Assembly: GCF_001424425.1 (NCBI RefSeq)
Contig: NZ_LMPT01000022.1
Span: 345,260-409,259, forward strand
Length of the DNA: 64,000 nucleotides
Source: Acidovorax sp. Leaf191
GTDB taxonomy: Bacteria > Pseudomonadota > Gammaproteobacteria > Burkholderiales > Burkholderiaceae_C
Direction of reading: 5' to 3'
Part shown: positions 17,623 through 27,565 of the stretch, one piece after another
How the letters are laid out: the number at the start of each line of letters is the position of its first letter
How positions within the stretch are numbered: position 1 is the stretch's first letter
Translations under genes and position numbers: made by a program
The notes under the pieces: generated by a model
The model's database searches: none
What the model was told of the DNA's origin: nothing
The model's input: only the letters and a program-made list of their open reading frames with translations

Positions 17623-20600
17623 TCATGCCCCGGCCATCGAGAGTGCGCTTTCCATGTCCACCGCCACGATGCGCGAGACGCCCTGCTCCTGCATGGTCAC
17701 GCCGATGAGCTGCTCGGCCATCTCCATCGCGATCTTGTTGTGGCTGATGAACAGGAACTGCGTGCCCTTGGACATGCTGGACACCAGCTTCGCGTAGCGC
17801 TCGGTGTTGGCATCGTCGAGCGGCGCGTCCACCTCGTCCAGCAGGCAGAACGGCGCGGGGTTGAGCTGGAAGATCGCAAACACCAGCGCGATGGCCGTGA
17901 GGGCCTTTTCGCCGCCGGAAAGCAGGTGGATGGTCTGGTTCTTCTTGCCGGGCGGCTGCGCCATCACCTGCACGCCGGAGTCCAGGATTTCGTCGCCGGT
18001 GATGATGAGCTTGGCCTGCCCGCCGCCGAAGAGCTCGGGGAACATGCGCCCAAAGTGCGCGTTCACGGTGTCGAAGGTGCCCGACAGCAGCTGGCGCGTT
18101 TCGCCGTCGATCTTGCGGATCGCGTCTTCCAGCGTGTTCATGGCTTCGGTCAGGTCGGCGGTCTGCGCATCGAGGAAGATCTTGCGCTCGCTGGCCAGCT
18201 TGAGTTCGTCCAGCGCGGCCAGGTTGACCGCGCCCAGCGCGGTGATCTCGCGGTGCAGGCGGTCGATTTCGCCCTGCAGACCGGTCACGCGCACATTGCC
18301 ATCCCCGATCGACTGGGCGATGGCGTCCAGGTCGGCCTGTGCGTCGGTCAGCAGCGTGGTGTACTGCTCCAGGCCCAGGCGCGCGGCCTGCTCCTTGAGC
18401 TGGAATTCGGTGATGCGGGCGCGCAGCGGGTCCAGGGCCCGTTCGAGCTGCATGCGGCGTTCGTCGCTCGCGCGCAGCTTGGTGGTGAGGTCGTCGTACT
18501 CGCTGCGCTGGGCGCCCAGCGCCTTCTCGCGCTCCATCTTCACGTCCAGGGCCTGCTGCAGCCCGCCCTGCGCGGCGGCGTCGGACAGGCGGGCCAGCTC
18601 GTCGCGGGCGCGCTGCTGCTCGTCGGCCAGCGCGGTCGCCTGCTGGGTGGCGGTCTCGATGGAGCGGTTGAGTTCGCCGCGCCGTGCCTCCAGGCTGCGC
18701 TGGGAGAACGTGGCCTCCTGCGCCTGGCGCTCCAGCGCGCGCTGCTGCTCGCGGCAGGCGGCCAGCTTGCGCTCGGCCTCGATCACGTTGTCGCCCAGTT
18801 GGGCTTCGCGCTCCTGGCTGTCGGCCAGCTGCATGTCCAGCTCTTCGAAGCGCGCCTCGGCCGCCACGCGGCGCTCCTGCAGGTCGGCCAGCTGGGCCTC
18901 CACCTCGGCCAGGTCGGCGTCGATCTGCTGGCTGCGCGCCCGAGTCTGCTCGGCCAGTTGCGCAAGGCGCATGGTCTCGACCTGCAGCTCGTGCGCGCGG
19001 CTCTGGGTTTCGGTGGCTTCGCGGCGGGCGGCCACCAGTCGCTGCGAGGCGTCGGCATAGGCAGCCTCGGCGCGGACCAGCGCGGCGCGGGATTCTTCGG
19101 CGATCAGGGCCTGGGCGCGCAGCTCTTTCTCCAGGTGCTCGATCTCCTGCGCGCGCGCCAGCAGGCCCGACTGCTCGGAATCCTGGGCGTAGAAGCTCAC
19201 GCTGTGGGCGCTGACCGAGTGCCCCGTGGGTACGAACACGACCTCGCCAGGCTGCAGGCTCGCGCGGCGGCTCAGGGCTTCGTCCAGCGTCGGGGCGGTG
19301 GTGCAGCCCTGCAGCCAGTCGGTCAGCACGGCGCGCAGGCCGGCGTCGTTCAGGCGCAGCAGGTCCGACAGGCGCGGGTGCTGCGATGGCGCATCGGGCT
19401 GGCCGGCTGACGGCGCGCTGTAGAACGCCAGCCGTGCGGGCGGGGCGTCGGTGCCGCCCGATCCGAGAAAGCCGCGCACCATGTCCAGGCGACCGACTTC
19501 GAGCGCGCCCAGGCGTTCGCGCAACGCGGCTTCCAGCGCGTTTTCCCAGCCCTTTTCGATGTGGATGCGGCTCCACAGGCCCTGCAGGCCATCCAGGCCA
19601 TGCTTGGCCAGCCAGGGGCGCAGCTTGCCGTCGGTCTTGACCTTTTCCTGCAGCGCCTTCAGGGCCTCCATGCGGGCCGACAGGTCGGCCTGGCGCGCGC
19701 TTTCGGTGTTCACGGCCTGCTGGCGCGTGCGGCGGTCGTCGTCGAGCTGGGGCACGGACTCCTGCAGCTCGTGCAGGCGGGCTTCGGTGGTTTCGGCGAT
19801 CTCCTGGGCTTCTTCCAGTTGCTCGCGCAGGTTGGCAAGGCGCGCCTCGTCCGGGGCGGCCAGCGCGTTGCGGTCGGTGCGCAGCCGCTCGAAGCGGCTG
19901 TCGAGCTGGCGGCTTTGCTCGTCGATGCTGCGCTGCTCGGCGGCCAGCACGCCGATCTGCTGCTGCACCTGCACCACGCTGCCGCGCTGCTCGCTGGCCC
20001 GGCTCTGGGCCTGGCGCAGAGCGTCTTCCAGGTCGGGCAGCTGCATCGCCTGCTCTTCGACCTGGGCGGCCAGCATCTCGGCGCGCTCTTCGGCATCCAC
20101 ACCGGCACCGGCCAGGTTTTCAAGCTCGATGTCGGCCTCTTCCCTGCGCGACTGCCACTGCGCAATCTGCTCGGCCAGCGTGACCAGCCGCTGCTCCACG
20201 CGCTGGCGGCCTTCGACCACGTAGCGGATCTCGGCTTCGAGCTTGCCGACTTCGGCCGTGGCTTCGTACAGCCGGCCCTGGGCCTGGTTGACCTGGTCGC
20301 CGGCCGCATAGTGGGCCTGGCGGATGGTTTCGAGGTCGGACTCCACCGCGCGCAGGTCGGCCATCCGCGACTCGAGGTCGTTCACGGCCTGCAGGCCATC
20401 GAGGCGCACCTTGGTCTGGTCGGCTTCCGCGTCGGCGCGCTTCAAGAACCACAGCTGGTGCTGCTTGAGCGTGGCGTCAGCGTTCAGCGCGTTGTACTTG
20501 GCGGCCACTTCGGCCTGCTTTTCCAGCTTTTCGAGGTTGGCGTTGAGCTCGCGCAGGATGTCTTCGACCCGCGTGAGGTTCTCGCGCGTGTCCGACAGGC

Positions 20601-21147
20601 GGTTTTCGGTCTCGCGGCGGCGCTCCTTGTACTTGGAGACGCCCGCGGCCTCTTCGAGGAACAGGCGCAGCTCTTCGGGGCGCGATTCGATGATGCGGCT
20701 GATGGTGCCCTGGCCGATGATGGCGTAGGCCCGGGGCCCCAGGCCCGTGCCGAGGAACACGTCCTGCACGTCGCGGCGGCGCACGGGCTGGTTGTTCAGG
20801 TAGTAGCTGCTGGTGCCGTCGCGCGTGAGCACGCGGCGCACGGCCACTTCGCCGTACTGGCCCCACTGGCCGCCAGCGCGGTGGTCGGAGTTGTCGAACA
20901 CCAGCTCCACGCTGGCGCGGCTGGCCTGCTTGCGGGTGGTGGTGCCGCTGAAGATCACGTCCTGCATGGACTCGCCGCGCAGCTCGCTGGCCTTGCTCTC
21001 GCCCAGCACCCAGCGCACCGCGTCCATGATGTTGGACTTGCCGCAGCCGTTCGGACCCACCACGCCCACCAGTTGGCCGGGCAGCATGAAGTTGGTGGGT
21101 TCAGCGAACGACTTGAAACCGGAAAGCTTGATGGAGGTAAGACGCAC
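17623..21147 (-). CDS. smc: chromosome segregation SMC ATPase
   Basis: A 1174-residue SMC protein of the condensin type. Walker A is GPNGCGKS (residues 31-38) in the N-terminal head. Long coiled coils flank a hinge at roughly residues 510-660. The C-terminal head has the signature LSGGEKALTA and Walker B CLLDEVDAPLDD. Length is normal for a full SMC and all ATPase motifs are present. It organises newly replicated DNA together with ScpA/ScpB, which are not in this window. Followed on the same strand by zipA after 183 bases. Confidence 0.95.
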   Translation of the reverse strand: MRLTSIKLSGFKSFAEPTNFMLPGQLVGVVGPNGCGKSNIMDAVRWVLGESKASELRGESMQDVIFSGTTTRKQASRASVELVFDNSDHRAGGQWGQYGEVAVRRVLTRDGTSSYYLNNQPVRRRDVQDVFLGTGLGPRAYAIIGQGTISRIIESRPEELRLFLEEAAGVSKYKERRRETENRLSDTRENLTRVEDILRELNANLEKLEKQAEVAAKYNALNADATLKQHQLWFLKRADAEADQTKVRLDGLQAVNDLESRMADLRAVESDLETIRQAHYAAGDQVNQAQGRLYEATAEVGKLEAEIRYVVEGRQRVEQRLVTLAEQIAQWQSRREEADIELENLAGAGVDAEERAEMLAAQVEEQAMQLPDLEDALRQAQSRASEQRGSVVQVQQQIGVLAAEQRSIDEQSRQLDSRFERLRTDRNALAAPDEARLANLREQLEEAQEIAETTEARLHELQESVPQLDDDRRTRQQAVNTESARQADLSARMEALKALQEKVKTDGKLRPWLAKHGLDGLQGLWSRIHIEKGWENALEAALRERLGALEVGRLDMVRGFLGSGGTDAPPARLAFYSAPSAGQPDAPSQHPRLSDLLRLNDAGLRAVLTDWLQGCTTAPTLDEALSRRASLQPGEVVFVPTGHSVSAHSVSFYAQDSEQSGLLARAQEIEHLEKELRAQALIAEESRAALVRAEAAYADASQRLVAARREATETQSRAHELQVETMRLAQLAEQTRARSQQIDADLAEVEAQLADLQERRVAAEARFEELDMQLADSQEREAQLGDNVIEAERKLAACREQQRALERQAQEATFSQRSLEARRGELNRSIETATQQATALADEQQRARDELARLSDAAAQGGLQQALDVKMEREKALGAQRSEYDDLTTKLRASDERRMQLERALDPLRARITEFQLKEQAARLGLEQYTTLLTDAQADLDAIAQSIGDGNVRVTGLQGEIDRLHREITALGAVNLAALDELKLASERKIFLDAQTADLTEAMNTLEDAIRKIDGETRQLLSGTFDTVNAHFGRMFPELFGGGQAKLIITGDEILDSGVQVMAQPPGKKNQTIHLLSGGEKALTAIALVFAIFQLNPAPFCLLDEVDAPLDDANTERYAKLVSSMSKGTQFLFISHNKIAMEMAEQLIGVTMQEQGVSRIVAVDMESALSMAGA

Positions 21148-21338
21148 GGGTCAGGGGGCGGGCAATGAGGGGCGGGACTTCAGTGGCAAAAAGTGGTGCC
21201 GCAGGGGCGTTCCCGGCAAGGAGCGCACAGGCTGCGGCAAGGCCGGAATGATACCGCGCCGCCTGGGCGGCTCCCCCACGGGCCGGCCCCGGCAACGCTC
21301 CAAAAGCAAACACCTGGGAAATATTTGGCAAAAACAGC

Positions 21339-21380
21339 CTCTACCGCTTGTGGTGCAAGCGCCAGCTGCTATCAATTTTG
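21339..21380. repeat. dispersed palindrome upstream of smc
   Basis: CGCTTGTGGTGCAAGCG core at 21345-21361, flanked by CTCTAC on the left and CAGCTGCTATCAATTTTG on the right. Intergenic copy between smc and the GGDEF gene. Confidence 0.6.
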
Positions 21381-21433
21381 AACATCTCGGTGCCGCGTGG
21401 CTGCCCGGAATGCCGGCTCGCGCAACCAGGCCA

Positions 21434-22516
21434 TCAGGGCAGCACGCACACCTGGTTGCGCCCGTCGGCCTTGGCCTGCAGCAATGCCTGGTCGGCGCGG
21501 GCCACGGCGTCCGCCAGGTGCTGCAGGCAGGGAATCTCGCTCACGCCGATGGATACCGTGAGCGGCACCGGGTCGGTGATGGCCGCCACGCTCTTGCGCA
21601 GCTTCTCGGCCACGACCAGTGCGTCCTGCAGGGGCGTCTGCGGCAGGCATACCATGAACTCCTCGCCGCCCCAGCGCACTACCTCGTCGCCGCGCCGCAG
21701 GGCATGCTGCAGCGTGCGCGCCACCGCCTGCAGGGCCTGGTCGCCCACCGAATGCCCGTGCTGGTCGTTGATGCTCTTGAAGCGGTCCATGTCCAGCATG
21801 AGCAGCGACGAAGGCGGCTCGAACAGCGAGGTGCGGTACACGCGCCGGTCGATGAGGTCGAGCGCATGGCGGTTGAGCAGGCCGGTGAGCGCATCGTGGT
21901 AGGCCGCGCGCTGCAGCTCGCTGCGCTCGGACGCCACCGTCATCAGCGAGCCGAACAGCTCGGCCAGCGTGGCAAACAGGCTCACGCCCACCTCGTCGAA
22001 ATAGCCGTCGCGGTCCGCGTACAGCACGAAGATGCCGCTGTAGCCGTTGAACGCGGAACTGATGGGCAAGGCCACCACGTGGTGGATGCCGTGCTGGCGT
22101 GCCGCGTCGCGCCACGGGCCGAACAGCGAGAACTGCGACACCGTGAAGGGCTCGGCCGGCGCGCCGCTGTCCAGCGCCGAGAACGCGGGGCCGATGCGGG
22201 TGAGCAGGTTGCGCTCGATGCACAACGACTCGGCGTAGGCTGACGCCGGGCCGGCGAACACCTGCGGGCGGATGGTCTGCGTGTCGGACGGACCGAACCA
22301 CGTCCAGGCCAGGCGGATGTGGGGGGTGATCTCGACGATGGCCTGGCAGATGCCGCGGATGATCTCCAGCTCGCCACGGCCCAGGATGAGCTGCGCGGAG
22401 CGCTTGAGCAGCATCTCGGCGATGGCGGACTTTTCGCGCTGCGCGTCGAACTCGCCGGTGTCGGTGGCCGACGGGCCCGCGGGCGGGGCCGCCGCTTTTT
22501 TCTTCAACAGGAACAT
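21434..22516 (-). CDS. GAF-like sensor diguanylate cyclase
   Basis: A 360-residue protein with an N-terminal GAF-like sensory domain (about residues 30-190) and a C-terminal GGDEF domain. The active-site loop is GGEEF in RWGGEEF, a functional variant. An RxxD inhibitory site (RRGD) lies five residues before it, so it should make cyclic-di-GMP and be feedback-inhibited. No membrane segment is seen, so it is cytoplasmic. The ATG at 22516 (MFLLKKK) is preferred to one 10 codons upstream. It lies just downstream of a GGDEF-EAL gene on the same strand, gap about 50 bases. Confidence 0.87.
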   Translation of the reverse strand: MFLLKKKAAAPPAGPSATDTGEFDAQREKSAIAEMLLKRSAQLILGRGELEIIRGICQAIVEITPHIRLAWTWFGPSDTQTIRPQVFAGPASAYAESLCIERNLLTRIGPAFSALDSGAPAEPFTVSQFSLFGPWRDAARQHGIHHVVALPISSAFNGYSGIFVLYADRDGYFDEVGVSLFATLAELFGSLMTVASERSELQRAAYHDALTGLLNRHALDLIDRRVYRTSLFEPPSSLLMLDMDRFKSINDQHGHSVGDQALQAVARTLQHALRRGDEVVRWGGEEFMVCLPQTPLQDALVVAEKLRKSVAAITDPVPLTVSIGVSEIPCLQHLADAVARADQALLQAKADGRNQVCVLP

Positions 22517-22564
22517 GGTGGTCGGGGCCCTGGCTGGCGGTGGCAATCGGAGGGCCGCAGCCCA

Positions 22565-25500
22565 TCACGCATGCTGCAGCCCGCTGGCGTTGGTGCTGCG
22601 CACCAGCGCCTCGAACTCGGCCACCGGTACCGGCGGGCTGAACAGGTAGCCCTGCCAGGCGTGGCATTGGTGGCGCTCCAGAAACTCGCGCTGGGCTTCG
22701 GTCTCCACCCCCTCGGCGATCACGCGCAGGCCCAGGCTGGTACCCAGCGCCACCACGGTGCGCGCGATGGCGGCATCGTTGGGGTCGGTGAGCACGTCGC
22801 GCACAAAGCTCTGGTCGATCTTGAGCTGGTCCAGTGGCAGCCGCTTGAGGTAGGCGAGCGAAGAATACCCGGTGCCGAAGTCATCCAGCGAAAAGCCCAG
22901 TCCATAACCCTTGAGCTGCCCCATCTTCTCGATGGTGTCTTCCACATCCTGCAGCAGCAGGCCCTCGGTCATCTCCAGTTTGAGCTGGTGTCCCGGCGCG
23001 CCCGAGCTGGCCAGCGCCTGCAGCACCTGGGCCACGAAGTTGTGCTGGTGGAACTGGCGCGGGCTCACATTCACCGCCAGGCTCAGCGCCGCCAGTTCGG
23101 GGTGTTCCGCCCAGGCCGACAGCTGGCTGCAGGCCATCTTGAGCACCCATTCGCCCAGGGGCAGGATGAGGCCCGTCTCTTCGGCCAGCGGGATGAAGTG
23201 CGCGGGCGAGACAAAGCCGTCGCGCGGGTGGCGCCAGCGCAGCAGCGCCTCGGCCCCGGTGATGCGGCCGCGGTCGATCTGCGGCTGGTAGTACAGCTCG
23301 AACTGGCCCAGCGCCAGGCCGATGCGCATGTCGCGCTCCAGCGTGGCCCGCGCGCTCACGGCGGCCTGCATCTTGGGGTCGTAGTAGCGCAGCGTGTCGC
23401 GGCCTGCGCTCTTGGCCTGGTAGAGCGCGAGATCAGCGCGCTTGAGGAGTTCGTCCACCGTCTCGCGCATGCCGCTGAACACGGTGACGCCCATGCTGAG
23501 CGAGCTGTGGTGCGCGGCGCCGTGCAGCATGTAGGGCGCGCGCAGCGCCGCCAGGATGCGCTGGCCCACCTCCTCGCTGCGCGCGGCGGCTTCTTCGGGG
23601 TTGTCGCCCAGGTCTTCCAGCACCACGACGAACTCGTCGCCCCCCTGGCGGGCGACGGTGTCGTCCTCGTGCACGCATTCACGCAGGCGCTGCGCCACCT
23701 GCAGCAGCAGGTGGTCGCCGCTGTCGTGGCCGCGGGTTTCGTTCAGGGTCTTGAAGTTGTCCAGGTCCAGCAGCAGCAAGGCCCCGCTGCGGTGGTGGCG
23801 CGTGCTCGCTGCCAGCGCCTGCTGCAGCCGGTCCATGAGCAGGCGGCGGTTGGGCAGGCTGGTGAGCGGGTCGTAGTAGGCCAGGTTGTTGATTTCCTCC
23901 TCGGCCGCCTTGCGCTGGCTCAGGTCCTGCATGGTGACCAGGTGCCCGCCTTCCACCTGCACGCCCGAGACCTCGATCGGGCGCTTGGTGCCGTCGCGGC
24001 AGGTGATGAGGTATTCGGCACCGGGGATCACGCCGTCCACGCCCGCGGCGCGCTTGACCGCAGCGCGCCAGCCGTCGCGCACGGCCTCGCGCTCGGCCAC
24101 ATTGGGAAAGGCACGCTGCCACCAGGTGTCCACGTCGGGCACCTCGGCCTCGGTGTAGCCGCAGATCTCCACATAGCGCTGGTTGCGAAAGCCGATGCGC
24201 CCGTCCGGATGGACCAGGCACAGGCCCATGGGCAGCCGCTCCAGAATGCCGCGCAGCCGGTGCTCGTTGGTGCGCAGCGTGTCTTCCATGTGCTTGCGCG
24301 AGGTGATGTCCTGCACCACGGCGATGTGGCTGTCAGGCGTGGCGCCGGGCGACACCGTAAGGTCCGCCCAGACCAGGCGCCCTTCCTTGTGCAGGTAGCG
24401 CTTTTCGAGCCGGTACTCCGGGATCTCGCCGACCTTCAGGCGTTCGAGCTGCTGGACGTCCGCCGCCAGGTCACCCGGGTGGGTGATGGCCTGAAAATTC
24501 AGGGCGAGCATCTCGTCGGGCGTGTAGCCCACGATGTCCGCATAGCGCTGGTTCACGCGCAGGAACCGCCCGGTGGTGCTGTCCAGCATGGCCACGCCCA
24601 CGCTGGCCTGGTTGAACAGCGCGCGAAAGCGTTCTTCGCTCTCGCGCCGCGCGTCGTCGGACGCCTGGGCCCGCACGAGGGCCAGCGTGCGCTGGCGCAC
24701 CAGCAGCCCCACGGTGGATGCCAGCAGCAGCGACACCAGCACCCCGCCCGCCCCGGCCAGGATGGGCAGCCTCGCCTCAGAAGCCGACAGGAACGAGCGC
24801 GTGGGCAGAAAGGTCAGCCGCCAGCGCCGGTCGTGCACCGGCAGGTCCCGCACGAAGGGCACCGAACCCGGCAGCGCCGCGGACGACTGCGTGAGCAGCG
24901 TGCGCACCGTGGTGTCGGTCGTGCCCACGCGCACCGAGCCGTGGTCGGCCATCGATACCGCGATGCCGTTGAGCAGGCCCTGGCTGCCCAGCGCCTGGAC
25001 CAGGTCGTACACCCGAATGGTGGAGGCCACCGCACCCAGAAAGCGCGGCTCCGGCGTGCCCGCGGTGTAGTCGAACACCGGCACGCGGATCACGAAGCCG
25101 GGGCGGTGGGTTTCTTCCTGCAGCAGATCGAACGGCGCCGACGCCACGGTGTGGCCGCTGTCCCGGCTGTACTGCATGGCCGCCAGGTTGGTGGGCTGCG
25201 CGCTGATGTCGAGGCCCAGCACGCTCTCGTTGCCGGACATGGGCCAGAGGTACTCGGCCACGAAGTACTCGGCCCGGTCCCCCGGCGGGCGGATGGCGAA
25301 GTCGGGGTAGCCATTGGCGGAGATGGACCGGTCGGCGCGCACCCGGGCCTCGTAGGCAGCGCGCTCGGAGCCCGGCACCCAGCGGGTGAACGACAGGTTG
25401 CGCACGCCGGCGTAGCGCTGGCCCACCTCCAGGTCGCTGGCGGCGCGCTCGAACTCGGCGCGCGTGAGGTGGGGGTTGGCAGTGAATAGCCCGCGCAGGC

Positions 25501-25708
25501 CGTTGACGACCTCGGTGTGCCCCTCGATGCGCTGGCCCAGCGCATCGGCGAACGACCGGGCCTCCTGCACGAACCGCGCCTGCCCGACCTGGGCCACGGC
25601 CTGGGACTGCTGCCAGGCCAGCCACAGGCTCAGCGCGATGCCGAGCGTGGCCACACCTATCCCGGACAACCAATGCCGGTAGCTACCTGAATAGGTGAAG
25701 GAGGACAT
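22565..25708 (-). CDS. CHASE-PAS-PAS-GGDEF-EAL membrane sensor, cyclic-di-GMP turnover
   Basis: About 1047 residues. An N-terminal membrane segment, a periplasmic CHASE-type domain (about residues 50-250) and a second membrane segment are followed by two PAS domains, a GGDEF domain (RQGGDEF) and an EAL domain. EAL residues look intact: AEALLRW, NVSPRQF, LEMTEG, LDDFGTGYSSL and LKIDQSFV. The position of the GGDEF inhibitory RxxD reads HEDD, so product inhibition may be lost. The likely net role is phosphodiesterase, or a bifunctional enzyme. The ATG at 25708 places the membrane segment at the N-terminus; a GTG at 25786 would add 26 residues. Confidence 0.88.
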   Translation of the reverse strand: MSSFTYSGSYRHWLSGIGVATLGIALSLWLAWQQSQAVAQVGQARFVQEARSFADALGQRIEGHTEVVNGLRGLFTANPHLTRAEFERAASDLEVGQRYAGVRNLSFTRWVPGSERAAYEARVRADRSISANGYPDFAIRPPGDRAEYFVAEYLWPMSGNESVLGLDISAQPTNLAAMQYSRDSGHTVASAPFDLLQEETHRPGFVIRVPVFDYTAGTPEPRFLGAVASTIRVYDLVQALGSQGLLNGIAVSMADHGSVRVGTTDTTVRTLLTQSSAALPGSVPFVRDLPVHDRRWRLTFLPTRSFLSASEARLPILAGAGGVLVSLLLASTVGLLVRQRTLALVRAQASDDARRESEERFRALFNQASVGVAMLDSTTGRFLRVNQRYADIVGYTPDEMLALNFQAITHPGDLAADVQQLERLKVGEIPEYRLEKRYLHKEGRLVWADLTVSPGATPDSHIAVVQDITSRKHMEDTLRTNEHRLRGILERLPMGLCLVHPDGRIGFRNQRYVEICGYTEAEVPDVDTWWQRAFPNVAEREAVRDGWRAAVKRAAGVDGVIPGAEYLITCRDGTKRPIEVSGVQVEGGHLVTMQDLSQRKAAEEEINNLAYYDPLTSLPNRRLLMDRLQQALAASTRHHRSGALLLLDLDNFKTLNETRGHDSGDHLLLQVAQRLRECVHEDDTVARQGGDEFVVVLEDLGDNPEEAAARSEEVGQRILAALRAPYMLHGAAHHSSLSMGVTVFSGMRETVDELLKRADLALYQAKSAGRDTLRYYDPKMQAAVSARATLERDMRIGLALGQFELYYQPQIDRGRITGAEALLRWRHPRDGFVSPAHFIPLAEETGLILPLGEWVLKMACSQLSAWAEHPELAALSLAVNVSPRQFHQHNFVAQVLQALASSGAPGHQLKLEMTEGLLLQDVEDTIEKMGQLKGYGLGFSLDDFGTGYSSLAYLKRLPLDQLKIDQSFVRDVLTDPNDAAIARTVVALGTSLGLRVIAEGVETEAQREFLERHQCHAWQGYLFSPPVPVAEFEALVRSTNASGLQHA

Positions 25709-25960
25709 GGCGTGGCGTGCTGGGCGGGCAGTGTTCGGCGAGGGTGTCGCGGTGGCCGGATCGGGGGGCTCAAACCCTGTGTTCACGCGCAGGATAGCGG
25801 CAATCGAACGGGCTTTTGGGGCCCGGTGCGCGATAACAACTGGTTACCACCCATTATTGAGACAAAAGCGCGTCCACCGCAATACGGTCATGCGCAAGGC
25901 GCTATGAATTCATGAGCAAACTGCATAGACCCCGCACCAGTACATCGCCAGCCCGAGGGT

Positions 25961-27448
25961 CTACCCTGCCCCCGCGGTGGCAGCCACCGGGTAGGGCGCG
26001 AACCGGCTGCGGTTCTCGTTCACATCCAGCGCCCGGCCGATGGGCGGAAAGGCGCGCTGAGGGCAGGCCGGCCGCTCGCACACCTTGCAGCCCATGCCGA
26101 TGGGGACGGCGGCGTCGGGGTTGGCCAGGTCGAGCCCTTGCGAATAGACCAGCTGCGGCGCGTGCCGCACATCGCAGCCCAGCGCCACGGAAAACTCCTT
26201 GCCCGGCGAGCCCCACCCCATGCCGCCGCGCGACACAGTGCGCGCCACCCACAGGTAGGCCCGCCCGTCGGGCATGCGGGCGATTTGCGGCACGATGCGG
26301 CCCGGCTGGGCGAACGCCTCGTACACGTTCCACAGCGGGCAGGTGCCGCCGATCTTGCTGAAGTGAAAGTGGGTGGCCGACTGGCGCTTGCTGATGTTGC
26401 CCGCTCGGTCCACCCGGATGAAGAAAAACGGCACACCCCGCGCGCCGGGCCGTTGCAGGGTGGACAGCCGATGGCACACCGTCTCGAAACCCACGCCGAA
26501 CTGGTGGCCCAAGCGGTCGATGTCGTAGCGCACCGCCTCGGCCGCGCGCAAGAAGGCGGTGTAGGGCAACACCAGCGCCCCGGCGAAGTAGTTGGCCAGG
26601 CCGATGCGCGCCAGCGCCCGCGCCTGGTCGCTCGACAAGCCTGCCGCGTCCGCGAGCCGCGCCAGCGGCGGGCCCATTTCCAGAAACGCCAGCTGCGTTG
26701 CCATCTGGAAAGCGCGCTGCCCGGGCTCCAGCCCGGCCGCGAGTTGCAACACGCCGGAGCCGGGCTCGAACACCCGCTGGGCCTGGCCCGGCAGATCGAT
26801 CGCGCTCACCACCCGCACCCCGTGGGCCTGCAGCAGCCGCTGGGCCAGCGCCTCGCCCGCGCGGCCCGGCTGCAGGGCCCATTCGGCGGCGCAACGCTCG
26901 GCCGCATCGTCCAGCTCTGCGATGTGGTTCTGGCGCGCGAAGAAGAAGTCGCGTACTTCTTCGTACGCCATGGGCAGGTGGCCGCCCGCCAGCGGCGGCG
27001 CCGCCGCCGCGCCACGCTCGTCGCCCAGGCCCCACTGGGCGTTCTGGGCGCTCAGCGCCTCCAGCCGCTCCAGGGCCTGGCGGTGCCGCTGGTGCAGCGC
27101 CAGCAGCGTGCGGGCCACTGCCGGCATGCCGGCGGCCAGCTCGCGGATCTCGGCCAGCGACACGGCGTCGCCCGCACCCTCGCCGCCCAGGCCCGCGGGC
27201 AGGTCGGACAGCACCTCGCGCAGGCCTGTGATCAGGCGCGCCTCGTCATCGTCCGAAAAGCGCTGCACATCCACGCCGAACACCGCGTTGATCTTGAGCA
27301 GCACCGGCACGGTGAGCGGCCGCTGGTTCTGTTCGAGCTGGTTGAGGTAGCTCGCCGACAGGTCCAGCGCGCGCGCCAGCGCCACCTGGGTCATGCCCCG
27401 CTCCTCGCGCAGGCGGCGCAGGCGCACGCCCATGAACGTCTTTTTCAT
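25961..27448 (-). CDS. Xre/IrrE-type regulator of short-chain fatty acid metabolism (PrpR/RamB-like)
   Basis: A 495-residue regulator. The N-terminal Xre helix-turn-helix spans about residues 8-60 (MTQVALARALDLSASYLNQL). A long middle region with an IrrE-like zone follows. The C-terminal DUF2083 part has conserved cysteines, in GGTCPLWNVYEAF, LGCDVRH and GCKVCERPACPQRAFPP. This is the ScfR/RamB/MccR class that senses acyl-CoA and controls methylcitrate or glyoxylate genes, not the sigma-54 PrpR. It is divergent from the thioesterase-prpC-acnD operon with 117 bases between starts, containing TTTGCAAA-like sites. The ATG at 27448 starts MKKTFMGVRL. Confidence 0.88.
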   Translation of the reverse strand: MKKTFMGVRLRRLREERGMTQVALARALDLSASYLNQLEQNQRPLTVPVLLKINAVFGVDVQRFSDDDEARLITGLREVLSDLPAGLGGEGAGDAVSLAEIRELAAGMPAVARTLLALHQRHRQALERLEALSAQNAQWGLGDERGAAAAPPLAGGHLPMAYEEVRDFFFARQNHIAELDDAAERCAAEWALQPGRAGEALAQRLLQAHGVRVVSAIDLPGQAQRVFEPGSGVLQLAAGLEPGQRAFQMATQLAFLEMGPPLARLADAAGLSSDQARALARIGLANYFAGALVLPYTAFLRAAEAVRYDIDRLGHQFGVGFETVCHRLSTLQRPGARGVPFFFIRVDRAGNISKRQSATHFHFSKIGGTCPLWNVYEAFAQPGRIVPQIARMPDGRAYLWVARTVSRGGMGWGSPGKEFSVALGCDVRHAPQLVYSQGLDLANPDAAVPIGMGCKVCERPACPQRAFPPIGRALDVNENRSRFAPYPVAATAGAG

Positions 27449-27471
27449 CGATTGGCCTCGGCAACAAATAA

Positions 27472-27519
27472 TTTCGCAAAATTTGCAATCTGCGGGGATT
27501 TCATTCGCAAACATTCGCC
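27472..27519. promoter_or_regulatory. putative operator region of the methylcitrate regulator
   Basis: TTTCGCAAA and ATTTGCAA lie back to back at 27472-27488 as an imperfect palindrome, with ATTCGCAAA and ATTCGC at 27503-27518. The TTTGCAAA-type half sites resemble those I recall for RamB-family regulators. They lie between the divergent regulator and the thioesterase-prpC operon. Confidence 0.45.
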
Positions 27520-27565
27520 AATTCAGCCCTTCTGCAGGGCCGCTATTGTGCGTAGATTGCGAAGC

